Positions 56,470 to 64,000 of a stretch of DNA of 64,000 nt are shown here, piece by piece. The notes under the pieces were generated by a model. It ran no database searches. It saw only the letters and a list, made by a program, of their open reading frames with translations, and was not told where the DNA came from. How positions within the stretch are numbered: the stretch's first letter is position 1; every line of letters begins with the position of its first letter. The position numbers were made by a program, and so were the translations under genes. This stretch comes from Mycolicibacterium sp. MU0053 (GTDB taxonomy: Bacteria; Actinomycetota; Actinomycetes; Mycobacteriales; Mycobacteriaceae): NCBI RefSeq assembly GCF_963378095.1, contig NZ_OY726397.1, positions 5,270,001-5,334,000 of the forward strand, written 5' to 3'.

Positions 56470-57213
56470 TCAGAACTGGCTGCCGCCGCCGTCGACGTAG
56501 ATCTCTGAGCCGGTCATGAAGGTGCTGCCGTCGGAGGCCAAGAACGCGACCACGCTACCGACCTCCGCCGGCCGGGCGAGGCGCTTCATGGGCATCGAGG
56601 CGGCCAACGCTGCGAGGCCGTCGTCGGCGCCGGTGAAGAGTTCCTTCAATCCCGGCGTCTCCGTGAGTCCTGGGGCGACGACGTTGACGCGAACGTTGCG
56701 GTCGACGAGTTCTTCGGCCCAGCTGCGAGCCAGGGATCGGATCGCGGTCTTGGAAGCCGCGTAGACGCTCGTGCCGGGATTCGCCTTCACATCGCCACTG
56801 GACCCGCACAGAATCACCGAGGCGCCCTCGTTGAGCAGCGGAAGCGCGGCCTGCACGGTGAAGATGATGCCGCCCACGTTGGTGTTGAACGTGTGGGTGT
56901 AGTGCTCCCAGGTGATATCCCCCAGGGGCGCGACCTCGGCGATGCCCGCGTTGGCGAACACGATGTCGAGTCCGTGGCCCGCGGCTTCGATGGTGGAGGC
57001 GACGCGGTCGAGATCGGACTGCTGTGTCACGTCGGCGCGGATGAAGCCGGCCTGCCCGGAGCCGATGCCGGCGACGGCTTCCTTAAGGGCCTCTTCGCGA
57101 CGACCCACCAGAAAGACGTAGGCGCCGTCCTCGGCGAGCGCACGCGCAGCCGCAAGGCCGATTCCTGATGTTGCTCCCGTGACGAGTGCAGTCTTACCTG
57201 TCAGAGACGGCAT
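56470..57213 (-). CDS. Short-chain dehydrogenase/reductase (SDR)
   Basis: 247 residues of a classical SDR: TGATSGIGLAAARAL, FANAGIAEVAPLGD (NAG), Ser in CGSSGDV, YAASKTA and a C-terminal TGSEIYVDGGGSQF. GGAGG a few bases before ATG 57213 fixes the start over upstream in-frame ATGs. It overlaps the end of the substrate-binding-protein gene by 20 bases, so it is last in a three-gene operon with that gene and the YcaC-like hydrolase. Confidence 0.9.
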   Translation of the reverse strand: MPSLTGKTALVTGATSGIGLAAARALAEDGAYVFLVGRREEALKEAVAGIGSGQAGFIRADVTQQSDLDRVASTIEAAGHGLDIVFANAGIAEVAPLGDITWEHYTHTFNTNVGGIIFTVQAALPLLNEGASVILCGSSGDVKANPGTSVYAASKTAIRSLARSWAEELVDRNVRVNVVAPGLTETPGLKELFTGADDGLAALAASMPMKRLARPAEVGSVVAFLASDGSTFMTGSEIYVDGGGSQF

Positions 57214-58429
57214 GTGATCCTCCATTTCTTGTACCGCTCGATTGCGGTCGTGCATTGGCGTAGGGGGAGATGAGTTCGCCGGAGACGAAGCTCGGCGGTG
57301 AGACCACGACTTGGCCGCCGGCGCTGCGGAATTGGTCGACATCGTGGCCGGACACACCCTGGAACTGGACCTGCAAGACGCGTGGGCGTCGCCACTCCCC
57401 GTTGACCCCGAACTCGACATCGCCCATCACCGTGGGAAACGTCGCGCTCCGGGCGTACTCGGAGAGACTGGCGTCCTCGAGACCACCCGTCGCCTCGACG
57501 GCCTGGGCGACGACCTGCAGCTGGGCATAGGCCAACGGCGCCATGTAGTGGCCCAGGAGATCGACACCTGCAGCTGCGGCCCGGCTCTGGTAGGTGGCAA
57601 GCAGCTCTCGGACGCCGGGGAACATCATGGTCGGTACGGGCGCCCAGTATTCGTAGTTCACGAAGCCGTTGAGCAGGGGTCCGAGTGCCGTCCGCACCGC
57701 GGTGTTCTGCGGTCCGATCATAGCTCCGCCCACCAGCCTCGGGCGGAACCGGTGTGCGCTGATCGTGCGCACCAGGGCGACCGAGTCGTCGAGATAGGAA
57801 CACAGAAACAGCACATCGCACCCGCTGTCGGCGACAGCGTCGACGACGGGCCCGAAGTCCTCGGTGCCCAGCGGATAGGTCGCTTCGTGCACGATCTCGA
57901 TGCCGTACTTCGCCGCGTTGGCCTTGGCGCCGAGAACGGGATTGCGGGAGAACTCGGCGTCCGCGGACAGCAGCGCCGCAGTGGTCGACCGCGGTTGTTG
58001 CTCGGCGGCGAGCGCGAAGAACCCCTCTGTGAGTGCGGCATTGGGATCGGGTCCGGTGGGAATCATCGCGAAGTAGTTCGGATAGCCGAGTTCGTTGTTG
58101 GCGCCGAGCGCCATCAGCCCGACGAAGAAGCGCTGCCGTTGTGCGATCAACGGCAGCGCCGGCAGCACCGTGTTGGTGCCGTACCCACCGACGACCAGAT
58201 CCACCTTGTCCTGGTCCAGTAGCCGGCGGTAGAGACCGGGAACCCGGGCCGCATCCGCATGATCGTCGTAGTACACCAGCTCCACGGGCCGGCCCAGAAG
58301 ACCGCCGCGGCCGTTGATGTCCTCGCACCAGATGTCGTGGGCAAGTCGTGCCGACCCGGTGTTGCCTGCTACCGGGCCGGTCAACGACATGCAGTACCCG
58401 ATGCGGATGGGTACCGAGGTAACGGCCAC
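57194..58429 (-). CDS. Branched-chain amino acid/amide-type substrate-binding protein without signal peptide
   Basis: 411 residues from GTG 58429. A Peripla_BP_6 fold (AmiC/FmdD/urea-binding type): IRIGYCMSLTGPVAGNTGSA at the very N-terminus, DINGRGGLLGRPVELVYYDDHAD, VGGYGTNTVLPALP and AMIPTGPDPN. There is no secretion signal or lipobox and no adjacent permease or ATPase gene, so it is probably cytoplasmic, like the amide sensor AmiC. The upstream hydrolase stop is one base away, and the SDR start overlaps its 3' end. Confidence 0.83.
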   Translation of the reverse strand: MAVTSVPIRIGYCMSLTGPVAGNTGSARLAHDIWCEDINGRGGLLGRPVELVYYDDHADAARVPGLYRRLLDQDKVDLVVGGYGTNTVLPALPLIAQRQRFFVGLMALGANNELGYPNYFAMIPTGPDPNAALTEGFFALAAEQQPRSTTAALLSADAEFSRNPVLGAKANAAKYGIEIVHEATYPLGTEDFGPVVDAVADSGCDVLFLCSYLDDSVALVRTISAHRFRPRLVGGAMIGPQNTAVRTALGPLLNGFVNYEYWAPVPTMMFPGVRELLATYQSRAAAAGVDLLGHYMAPLAYAQLQVVAQAVEATGGLEDASLSEYARSATFPTVMGDVEFGVNGEWRRPRVLQVQFQGVSGHDVDQFRSAGGQVVVSPPSFVSGELISPYANARPQSSGTRNGGSHAVSDR

Positions 58430-58430
58430 T

Positions 58431-59078
58431 TCAGACTCCCGCGCCGACCCGGCCGTTGAGCAGTTGCATCTCCCACGCGAACGCGATCCCGCTGCCGCCG
58501 GCATGCTCGAGGATGACCTCGGTGAAGCCGGCCGCAGTTTCTTCACGCGCCCAATCACGTTGCCACTCGGACAACACCGCCAGCCAGGTGATCGGCACCG
58601 CGCCGGCGGCGACCATGCGACGCACCGCCATCTCGTGCGCTTCGGCCGAGACGCCGCCGGAGGCGTCGGTGACGATGAAGACGTCGTACCCCTCGGCTAG
58701 GGCCTGGATCGTCGGCATCGCCAGGCACACCTCGGTCCACAGCGCTGCCAGGACGAGTTGCTTGCGGCCGGTGGCTTTCACCACGTCGACGACGTTCTGG
58801 TCCTCCCAGGTGTTGATGAACGTTCGGTCGATCGGCTTTTGATCGGGAAAGACATCCTGCAGCGCCTTGATCAGGTAGCCGCCGCGTTCCTCGAGCACCG
58901 TGGTCAGAATCGTGGGCACGCCAAAGGCTTTCGCACCTTTCGCCAGACCCACGACGTTGTTGGCGATCAGGGCGGGTTCGTGACTGTTCAGGTTGGCGAA
59001 CTGAAACGGCTGGTGGTCGATCAGCACGACGACGCTGTCCTCCGCGCGCAGCAATCCATCGAGACCGGTTTTGGGCAT
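58431..59078 (-). CDS. Isochorismatase-family hydrolase (YcaC-like)
   Basis: 215 residues: VVLIDHQPFQFANLNSH (Asp21), PTILTTVLEERGG, the catalytic Cys118 in WTEVCLAMP and FIVTDASGGVS. Length and motifs follow E. coli YcaC, a cysteine hydrolase of unknown substrate. AAGGAG precedes ATG 59078. First gene of the operon with the binding protein and the SDR, divergent from the TetR gene, which probably represses it. Confidence 0.88.
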   Translation of the reverse strand: MPKTGLDGLLRAEDSVVVLIDHQPFQFANLNSHEPALIANNVVGLAKGAKAFGVPTILTTVLEERGGYLIKALQDVFPDQKPIDRTFINTWEDQNVVDVVKATGRKQLVLAALWTEVCLAMPTIQALAEGYDVFIVTDASGGVSAEAHEMAVRRMVAAGAVPITWLAVLSEWQRDWAREETAAGFTEVILEHAGGSGIAFAWEMQLLNGRVGAGV

Positions 59079-59167
59079 GGGAGTTCTCCTTCGGGTGAGC
59101 AACACACCAGGTACTGAGGGTCAACCACCGCCGCTGGGGGCGATGACAATGACGGTACGGCCCGGCT

Positions 59168-59225
59168 CGTCTCGTGTCAATACGGACCGTCTCGTGTTGT
59201 CTTAGGCCGTGTCCCTCGCTAGTGT
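59168..59225 (+). promoter_or_regulatory. TetR promoter with direct repeats
   Basis: -35 TTGTCT (59197-59202), 17-base spacer, -10 TAGTGT (59220-59225), then 6 bases to the ATG at 59232, giving a leaderless mRNA. CGTCTCGTGT occurs twice with a 20-base period (59168-59177 and 59188-59197), the second copy touching the -35. These repeats may be the TetR binding site controlling both directions. Confidence 0.6.
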
Positions 59226-59231
59226 GCTGAC

Positions 59232-59810
59232 ATGTCCGCGAACCCTCCCGATCCCGGCCGGCGCAACGAACAGTCGCGGCAGGCCATCCTGGACGCGTCT
59301 ATCGCCCTGATCAGCGAGCGCGGGTACGACAACGTTTCGATCGAGGCGATCGCCAGACGGGCGGGTTGCGGCAAGCAGACCATCTACCGATGGTGGCCGT
59401 CGAAGGGTGCGGTGGTACTCGAAGCTGCCACCCGGTCCCTGAATCCCGTCGTGGTGTTCCCCGACACCGGTGACATCGTCGCCGACCTGCGGACCCAGTT
59501 GCTCGGCATCTTGGAGTTGGTCACGACCACGGGTTTCGGAGCCGCATATCGCGGTGTGATCACGGCGGGTCAATCCGATCCCGGCCTGTTGGACGCCGTC
59601 TACGAGCAAGTCGTCGAACCCAACATCACAGGGTTCAGCGCGCGCGCTGGCCTGGCTCAGGAACGCGGCGAGATACGCGCCGACGCCGACGTGCACACGC
59701 TGCGTGACGTCCTCTACGGGGTCATCGAATACCGAATGTTGCACGCAATGCCACTCGAACCCCAACACGTCGACGCGCTGTTGAAGCTCGCGTTCGAGGG
59801 AGTGCGGTGA
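59232..59810 (+). CDS. TetR-family regulator
   Basis: 192 residues: helix-turn-helix VSIEAIARRAGCGKQTIYRWWPSKGAVVLEAA and a TetR_C_16-like ligand domain. The start is supported by a full -35/-10 promoter and leaderless spacing. It is divergent from the YcaC-like hydrolase operon, the probable target. The IYRWWPSK motif is common in regulators of catabolic operons. Confidence 0.9.
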   Translation: MSANPPDPGRRNEQSRQAILDASIALISERGYDNVSIEAIARRAGCGKQTIYRWWPSKGAVVLEAATRSLNPVVVFPDTGDIVADLRTQLLGILELVTTTGFGAAYRGVITAGQSDPGLLDAVYEQVVEPNITGFSARAGLAQERGEIRADADVHTLRDVLYGVIEYRMLHAMPLEPQHVDALLKLAFEGVR

Positions 59811-59931
59811 GGGGCGTTCGCCCGATGACCTCGAGGACAACGACTGTCGCGAATCCGTGCACCAGTGACCATGCGGCCAATTCTGCACCGGTTGGGTCGG
59901 CCACGGCGTGCGGATCGGCGAGGGTGGCCAA
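59811..59931 (-). pseudogene. Fragment resembling a TetR C-terminal domain
   Basis: A minus-strand stretch reads ADPTGAELAAWSLVHGFATVV, which resembles the WHG-type C-terminal domain of TetR regulators. No helix-turn-helix or start is attached, and the frame only continues as a shadow of the plus-strand TetR gene. It is probably a remnant lying beside the damaged TPP-enzyme gene. Based on a single short match. Confidence 0.35.
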
Positions 59932-59957
59932 CCTACGGGAACGAAATCTAGTCTGTC

Positions 59958-60640
59958 TCAGCTGGACCGCGCGTCGGTGAGGATTTCGACTAGCGCCGGC
60001 CCGGGGTGGCTGAGCGCCGTTGCGATAGCCGAATTCAGATCGGCAGCGCGGCTGACTTGTTTGCCGTAGGCGCCGCAGTCTCGCGCATACGCGGCGAAGT
60101 CTGGATTGTGCAGCGAGGTCTGCGACACCTCGTACTCGGAACTGCGCTGTTCTTGGGTGATCTTGCCGAGTTCACCGTTGTTGAGCAGGATGTGGGTGAT
60201 GTTCATGTCGTACTTGACCGCGGTGGTGAAGTCGGCGAGGTACTGGCCGAAGCCACCGTCGCCGGTGACGGCGATGATGGGGCGGTCGGGGGCGGCGGCC
60301 CAGGCCCCCATCGCCGCCGGGAAGCCGAAGCCGATGGACCCGAGGTAGCCCGACATCAGCACGGACTGTTGGTCTTTGGTCTCGAAGTAGCGCCCGAAGG
60401 AGTAGGCATGGTTGCCCACGTCCACGGTGAGCACGGCGTTGGCCGGGATGAGGTGGCTGAGTTCGGCGAAGACCGTCGCTGCAGCGATCCGGCCGTCGGG
60501 GTGCTTGGCGGCGCGGCGGGCTTTTTCGGTACCACCGTCTTGAGCCCGGCCGGGCACGCTGCGACCTGGCCCTCGTCAAGTTCGCCCGGGTCGGCGGCTT
60601 TGTGCCAGTCGAGTTCGTGGTCGTTGTCGGCGATGCTCAC
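59958..60640 (-). pseudogene. TPP-dependent enzyme with N-terminal Rieske region, large internal deletion
   Basis: Two ends of one gene remain. From GTG 60640 the first 34 or so codons (DHELDWHKAADPGELDEGQV) look like the start of a Rieske domain fused to TPP enzymes. Near 60540 the frame shifts, and the remaining 190 residues are a TPP-binding C-terminal domain of the acetolactate synthase/pyruvate oxidase type: LIPANAVLTVDVGNHAYSFGRY, GSIGFGFPAAMGAW and VTGDGGFGQYLADF (GDG motif). Intact relatives as I recall them are about 750 residues, so roughly 500 are missing. It overlaps the upstream flavoprotein gene (GTGA). Confidence 0.75.
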
Positions 60641-62268
60641 AGCGGCGTCACTCCTGCGTAGGGGACCCCGCTGAGGTAGGCGAAGTCGCGGTCGAACGTC
60701 GTCAGGTCCTCGAGGGTGAAATCGGCGAGGCGCCGGTGTCCGCAGGCCCGCGCGAGCACCACCATCAGGTCCACCGCCGAACGCAGGTACCGGTCCAACC
60801 GTTCTGCGGCCTGTCGCACCGGCAGGCGAGCGCGGAGGCGCGGATCTTGGGTGGCGATGCCGACCGGGCAGGTGTTGGTGTGGCAAGCCCGCATGCCGAC
60901 GCAGCCGATGGCCTGAATCGCGCTGTTGGCGATGCCGATCGCGTCGGCCCCCAGCCCCAGCGCTTTGACCATGTCCGCCGGTGTGCGGAGGCCACCGGTG
61001 ATGGCCAGCGTGATCCGGCTTTGACTGCGGTCCAGGTGCCGGCGGGCCCGGGCCAACGCCGGGATGGTGGGTACCGAGATGTTGTCGCGGAAAATCGTGG
61101 GCGCGGAACCGGTTCCGCCGCCGCGGCCATCGAGGATGATGTAGTCGACGCCGATCTCGAGGGCGGCGTCGAGGTCGCGCTCGATGTGTTGGGCACTGAG
61201 TTTGTAGCCGACCGGGATCCCGCCCGAGATGTCGCGGACCTGCGCGGCGAAGTCCTTGTACTCCGACAGGGAGGTCCAGTCCGGGAACCGGGCCGGCGAG
61301 ATCGCCGCCGTGCCCGCGGCCAAACCCCGCACTTCGGCGATCTTTCCCACCACCTTGGTGCCGGGAAGATGTCCGCCGGTACCCGTTTTGGCGCCCTGGC
61401 CCCCTTTGAAATGAAACGCCTGGACCTTGTTCAGATGCTCAACGCTCCACCCGAACCGGCCGGAGGCAAGTTCGTAGAAGTACCTCGAATTCTGCTGCTG
61501 TTCTTCGGGAAGCATGCCGCCCTCCCCGGAACAGATCCCCGTCCCGGCGAGTTCGGCCCCGGCCGCCAGCGCAGTCTTGGCCTCCTCGGACAACGCACCG
61601 AAGCTCATATCGCTGACGAACACCGGAATGTCGAGCACCAGCGGGCGTCTGGCACCCGGTCCGATCACTGTCTCGGTGCTGACCGGTTCCTCATCGAGCA
61701 GCGGTAGCCGCGCCAGCTGCGCGGTGACCAGCTGGATCGAATCCCAGGACGGCAGCTCGGTGCGCGGCACGCCCATCGCCGCTGCGGGACCGTGCTTTCC
61801 GACCTTGCTCAGTCCGTGCGCGGCAAGCTCATGAATTCCGGTGTTGAACGGTTCTTCCGCGGTATCGGCGGGCCTGGCCCACCGGCCCTGGTAACCGTCG
61901 TCATCGTGGGATTGCCCATTGGCCCGGGCGAACTCGACTATCGCGGATTGGTCGACATAGACGGCCCCGTCCCGGACCCAGGCCGCAAACGTCGCCAACG
62001 CCACCGCGGGGTTGACCGGTGAGACGCCGGTCTCGACGTCGTAACGCCAGCCATGCACGTCACAGAAGACCACGTCGCCGTCGACGTGCCCATCCGCGAG
62101 CAGCGCACCACGGTGTGCACAACGGCCATACAACGCCGAGACATCCGCACCACGCCGGACGAGCACAAGGTCCACACCCGCGGTGTTGACCGCGAACGGA
62201 GCGTTATCGGGCAGCTCGGACAGGGCCACCACCCGCACGCCGGTTCGCGATTCTGGCGCCGTGGTCAT
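60637..62268 (-). CDS. Rieske-domain FMN-binding glutamate-synthase-like protein
   Basis: 543 residues. An N-terminal Rieske ferredoxin domain (about 10-105) with C50-x-H52 and C69-x2-H72 (CAHRG and CDVHGW), then the FMN domain of the glutamate-synthase family: VFVSDMSFGALSEEAKTALAAG, FHFKGGQGAKTGTGGHLPG, ILDGRGGGTGSAP and MRACHTNTCPVGIATQ (Fe-S cysteines). There is no glutaminase domain. GAGGAG precedes ATG 62268. The fused Rieske domain suggests electron supply to the flavin; the substrate is unknown. It overlaps the TPP-enzyme remnant, which in its intact form also had a Rieske domain. Confidence 0.86.
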   Translation of the reverse strand: MTTAPESRTGVRVVALSELPDNAPFAVNTAGVDLVLVRRGADVSALYGRCAHRGALLADGHVDGDVVFCDVHGWRYDVETGVSPVNPAVALATFAAWVRDGAVYVDQSAIVEFARANGQSHDDDGYQGRWARPADTAEEPFNTGIHELAAHGLSKVGKHGPAAAMGVPRTELPSWDSIQLVTAQLARLPLLDEEPVSTETVIGPGARRPLVLDIPVFVSDMSFGALSEEAKTALAAGAELAGTGICSGEGGMLPEEQQQNSRYFYELASGRFGWSVEHLNKVQAFHFKGGQGAKTGTGGHLPGTKVVGKIAEVRGLAAGTAAISPARFPDWTSLSEYKDFAAQVRDISGGIPVGYKLSAQHIERDLDAALEIGVDYIILDGRGGGTGSAPTIFRDNISVPTIPALARARRHLDRSQSRITLAITGGLRTPADMVKALGLGADAIGIANSAIQAIGCVGMRACHTNTCPVGIATQDPRLRARLPVRQAAERLDRYLRSAVDLMVVLARACGHRRLADFTLEDLTTFDRDFAYLSGVPYAGVTPL

Positions 62269-62300
62269 TGACTGCTCCTCGGGGTTGGTCAGGGGTTGAG

Positions 62301-63167
62301 TCAGCCGAGCACTCGGCCGAGGAAACCGCGCACATGGCCCGCAACGACGTCGAGGTGACTCTCCAGTAGGAAGTGCCCGCCATCGATCAGGTGCACCTCC
62401 GCGTCTGTGGCGTCGCGGGCGAAGGCTTGCGCACCCGCTGGCGCGAAGATTTCGTCGTTGCGGCCCCACACCGCGAGTACCGGAACCTCATTGGTGCGCA
62501 GGAATTCATGCAGCAGCGGGTAGAGCGGGCGGTTGTTGCGGTAGTCGCGGAACAAGGCCAATTGCACTTCGTCATTGCCCTCTCGGGAGACGAGAGCGAA
62601 GTCGTGCTCCCAGGTGTCCGGGCTGACTGTGCTCGGGTCGGATACGCCGTGCACGTACTGCCAGCGGATGGCGTCAAGGCTCAGCGCGACCCGGACGGCG
62701 GGTTCGGTGTCGGGGCCGGGATTCGCGCCGTATGCCCAGATTCCTTCCCAGAACGATTCGACGAAACCGTCCTCGTAGCCGTTGCCGTTCTGTGTGACAA
62801 CGGCGGTGATCCGTTCGGGGTGTTCGAGCGCGAGCCGCCACCCTATGGGCGCGCCGTAGTCGTGGACATACAGGGCATAGCGCTCCAGGCCAAGGTGATC
62901 GAGCAGCCCGGATGTGAGCCGGGCGAGGGCCTCGAAGGTGTAGTCGAACTCTCCCACGCGCGGAGCATCGGAGCGGCCGAACCCGAGGTGGTCGGGTGCG
63001 ATTACGTGGTAGTCCCCGGCCAGCAAAGGGATGAGTTCACGGAACATGAACGAGCTGGTCGGGTAGCCGTGCAGCAGGACGATCGCGGGAGCATCCGCTG
63101 GTCCGGCTTCGCGATAGAAGATCTCGTAGCCGTCGACAGTGACGGCCCGGTGATGTACCACGCTCAT
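62301..63167 (-). CDS. Alpha/beta hydrolase (epoxide hydrolase / haloalkane dehalogenase-like)
   Basis: 288 residues: oxyanion motif LLHGYPTSS, nucleophile Asp103 in VHDYGAPIGW, acid Asp in VWGRNDEIF and His in DGGHFLLE. An Asp nucleophile is typical of epoxide hydrolases and haloalkane dehalogenases. The Trp that follows Asp in dehalogenases (HDWG) is Tyr here, favouring a hydrolase other than a dehalogenase. In the minus-strand set downstream of the ECF sigma factor; 32 bases before the Rieske-flavoprotein gene. Confidence 0.88.
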   Translation of the reverse strand: MSVVHHRAVTVDGYEIFYREAGPADAPAIVLLHGYPTSSFMFRELIPLLAGDYHVIAPDHLGFGRSDAPRVGEFDYTFEALARLTSGLLDHLGLERYALYVHDYGAPIGWRLALEHPERITAVVTQNGNGYEDGFVESFWEGIWAYGANPGPDTEPAVRVALSLDAIRWQYVHGVSDPSTVSPDTWEHDFALVSREGNDEVQLALFRDYRNNRPLYPLLHEFLRTNEVPVLAVWGRNDEIFAPAGAQAFARDATDAEVHLIDGGHFLLESHLDVVAGHVRGFLGRVLG

Positions 63168-63194
63168 TCGTAACCCCTTTGGTGGTTTTGTGTG

Positions 63195-63818
63195 TTAGGT
63201 ACCAACAGATGTTGGTCGCCGCGAGTGACTTACGGGGGAGGTGCCCGCGGTCGCGGCGAGGTCGGCCAACAACATGCGCAGCTGGGATCGGCCGCGCTGG
63301 ATTCGTGACACGACGGTGCCCAGCGGCGTGCCCATGATGTCGCGAATCTCCTTGTAGGCAAGCCCTTCGACGTCGGCGTAGTACACCGCCATCCGAAGCT
63401 CCTCAGGCAATGCGTCCAGGGCGTTTCTGATGTCGGTGTCAGGCAGCGACTCCAGGACCTCTACTTCCGCGGAGCGCAGTGCTCTCGCTGAATGTTCGGC
63501 GTTGGCGGCGAGCTGCCAGTCATGGACCGTGCCGCTGATGGTCTCCGTGGGCCTGCGCATCCGCTTGCAGCAGCTGCTGATGTGCGCGTCGGCCTGGATG
63601 CGAAAGAGCCACCCGATGAGATTTGTTCCGTGCTGGAAGCTCCGAAATCCGGCATATGCCTTGACCATGGTCTCTTGCACCAGGTCTTCGGCATCGGCGC
63701 GATGCAGGGTCATTCGCATGGCCCCGGCAAAGAGGTTGTCCAGAAGAGGGATCACGTCACGCTCGAAACGAGCGGCCAACTCGTCGTCGGTCTCGTCGCA
63801 ATCCTCAGACGCGATCAT
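63195..63818 (-). CDS. ECF RNA polymerase sigma factor, SigH/SigR-like
   Basis: 207 residues. Region 2: [41 protein letters not shown]. Region 4: [48 protein letters not shown]. It strongly follows the SigH/SigR group that answers thiol-oxidative stress. Such genes are normally followed by a zinc anti-sigma factor (RshA/RsrA); here the next gene is a hydrolase and no anti-sigma gene is seen. An unusual CC pair ([10 protein letters not shown]) lies in the region 2.4 part. The pirin gene ends 11 bases upstream. Confidence 0.92.
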   Translation of the reverse strand: MIASEDCDETDDELAARFERDVIPLLDNLFAGAMRMTLHRADAEDLVQETMVKAYAGFRSFQHGTNLIGWLFRIQADAHISSCCKRMRRPTETISGTVHDWQLAANAEHSARALRSAEVEVLESLPDTDIRNALDALPEELRMAVYYADVEGLAYKEIRDIMGTPLGTVVSRIQRGRSQLRMLLADLAATAGTSPVSHSRRPTSVGT

Positions 63819-63829
63819 GTCAAAGTCTC

Positions 63830-64000
63830 CTAGACATCGTGTTCGGCCGGGATGGCGCCGAATCGTCCGGCCTGGTAGTCGTCGTAGGCTCGGACGACCT
63901 CCTCACGGGTGTTCATCACAAAGGGCCCGGACTGAACGACTGGTTCTCGGATCGGGCGGCCACCGAGTAGCAGGACCTCCAGGTTCGGCTCCGCGGCGAG
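63830..64000 (-). CDS. Pirin-family protein, C-terminal part, truncated by window edge
   Basis: The last 56 residues are visible: [24 protein letters not shown] and [22 protein letters not shown], a typical pirin C-terminal cupin end. Pirins are metal-containing cupin proteins, some with quercetinase activity and some acting as redox-sensitive regulators. It stops 11 bases before the sigma-factor start, so the two are probably co-transcribed. The N-terminal three-quarters lies outside the window. Confidence 0.85.
   Translation of the reverse strand, partial: LAAEPNLEVLLLGGRPIREPVVQSGPFVMNTREEVVRAYDDYQAGRFGAIPAEHDV

Overview
The window is high-GC actinobacterial DNA, almost certainly from a non-tuberculous Mycobacterium (Mycolicibacterium-like). 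The markers are a YrbE/Mce permease at the left edge, a chromosomal rifampin ADP-ribosyltransferase (arr), a second type II topoisomerase pair like TopoM of M. smegmatis, DUF2236/MpaB-like proteins, an Acg-like nitroreductase, a cutinase, a Hip1-like lipoprotein peptidase, an Rv2525c-like Tat substrate, and many genes that begin 6-8 bases after a TANNNT -10 box (leaderless transcripts). All gene calls were made by reading the sequence and recognising families; no database search was run.

Layout. 1-3.1 kb: the start of an mce operon (yrbE) and a Rieske oxygenase plus MDR reductase pair. Both promoters carry the same inverted repeat (TCGTCAATA, 4 bases, TATTGACGA) over the -35 box, so they probably share one repressor. 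3.2-6.3 kb: stress and housekeeping genes (hemerythrin, carboxylate-amine ligase, VapBC) and a truncated baeRF-type gene. 6.4-16.8 kb: one tightly coupled five-gene minus-strand operon, antiporter > flavin halogenase-like enzyme > KS-AT-DH-KR-ACP polyketide synthase > ABC ATPase > ABC permease. It looks like a complete make, modify and export unit for a halogenated or oxidised, possibly aromatic polyketide, and is the best candidate here for an undescribed system. 17-31 kb: a broken PfkB kinase, surE, arr with a hairpin leader, a TetR/SDR pair, a secreted lipase, a hydrolase-cyclase fusion, the atypical topoisomerase pair and a glutamate-synthase-like flavoprotein.

31-33 kb is gene debris: fragments of a flavin oxidase and an ATPase/cyclase regulator. 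An HNH (13E12-type) gene follows, then two exported proteins. 35.8-44 kb is a catabolic island (thiolase, carotenoid-cleavage oxygenase with a frameshift, a tandem HxlR regulator with two metal-site-like motifs, aldehyde dehydrogenase, TetR, SDR, MpaB-like protein). Palindromic operators sit in its divergent promoters. 44-56.5 kb holds cell-envelope and stress genes. 56.5-59.8 kb is an SDR / binding-protein / YcaC-like hydrolase operon with a divergent TetR.

60-64 kb is a minus-strand set: pirin (partial), SigH-like ECF sigma factor without an adjacent anti-sigma gene, alpha/beta hydrolase, Rieske-fused glutamate-synthase-like flavoprotein, and the two ends of a TPP enzyme whose middle is deleted. 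I found no rRNA, tRNA, CRISPR array, transposase or complete insertion sequence.
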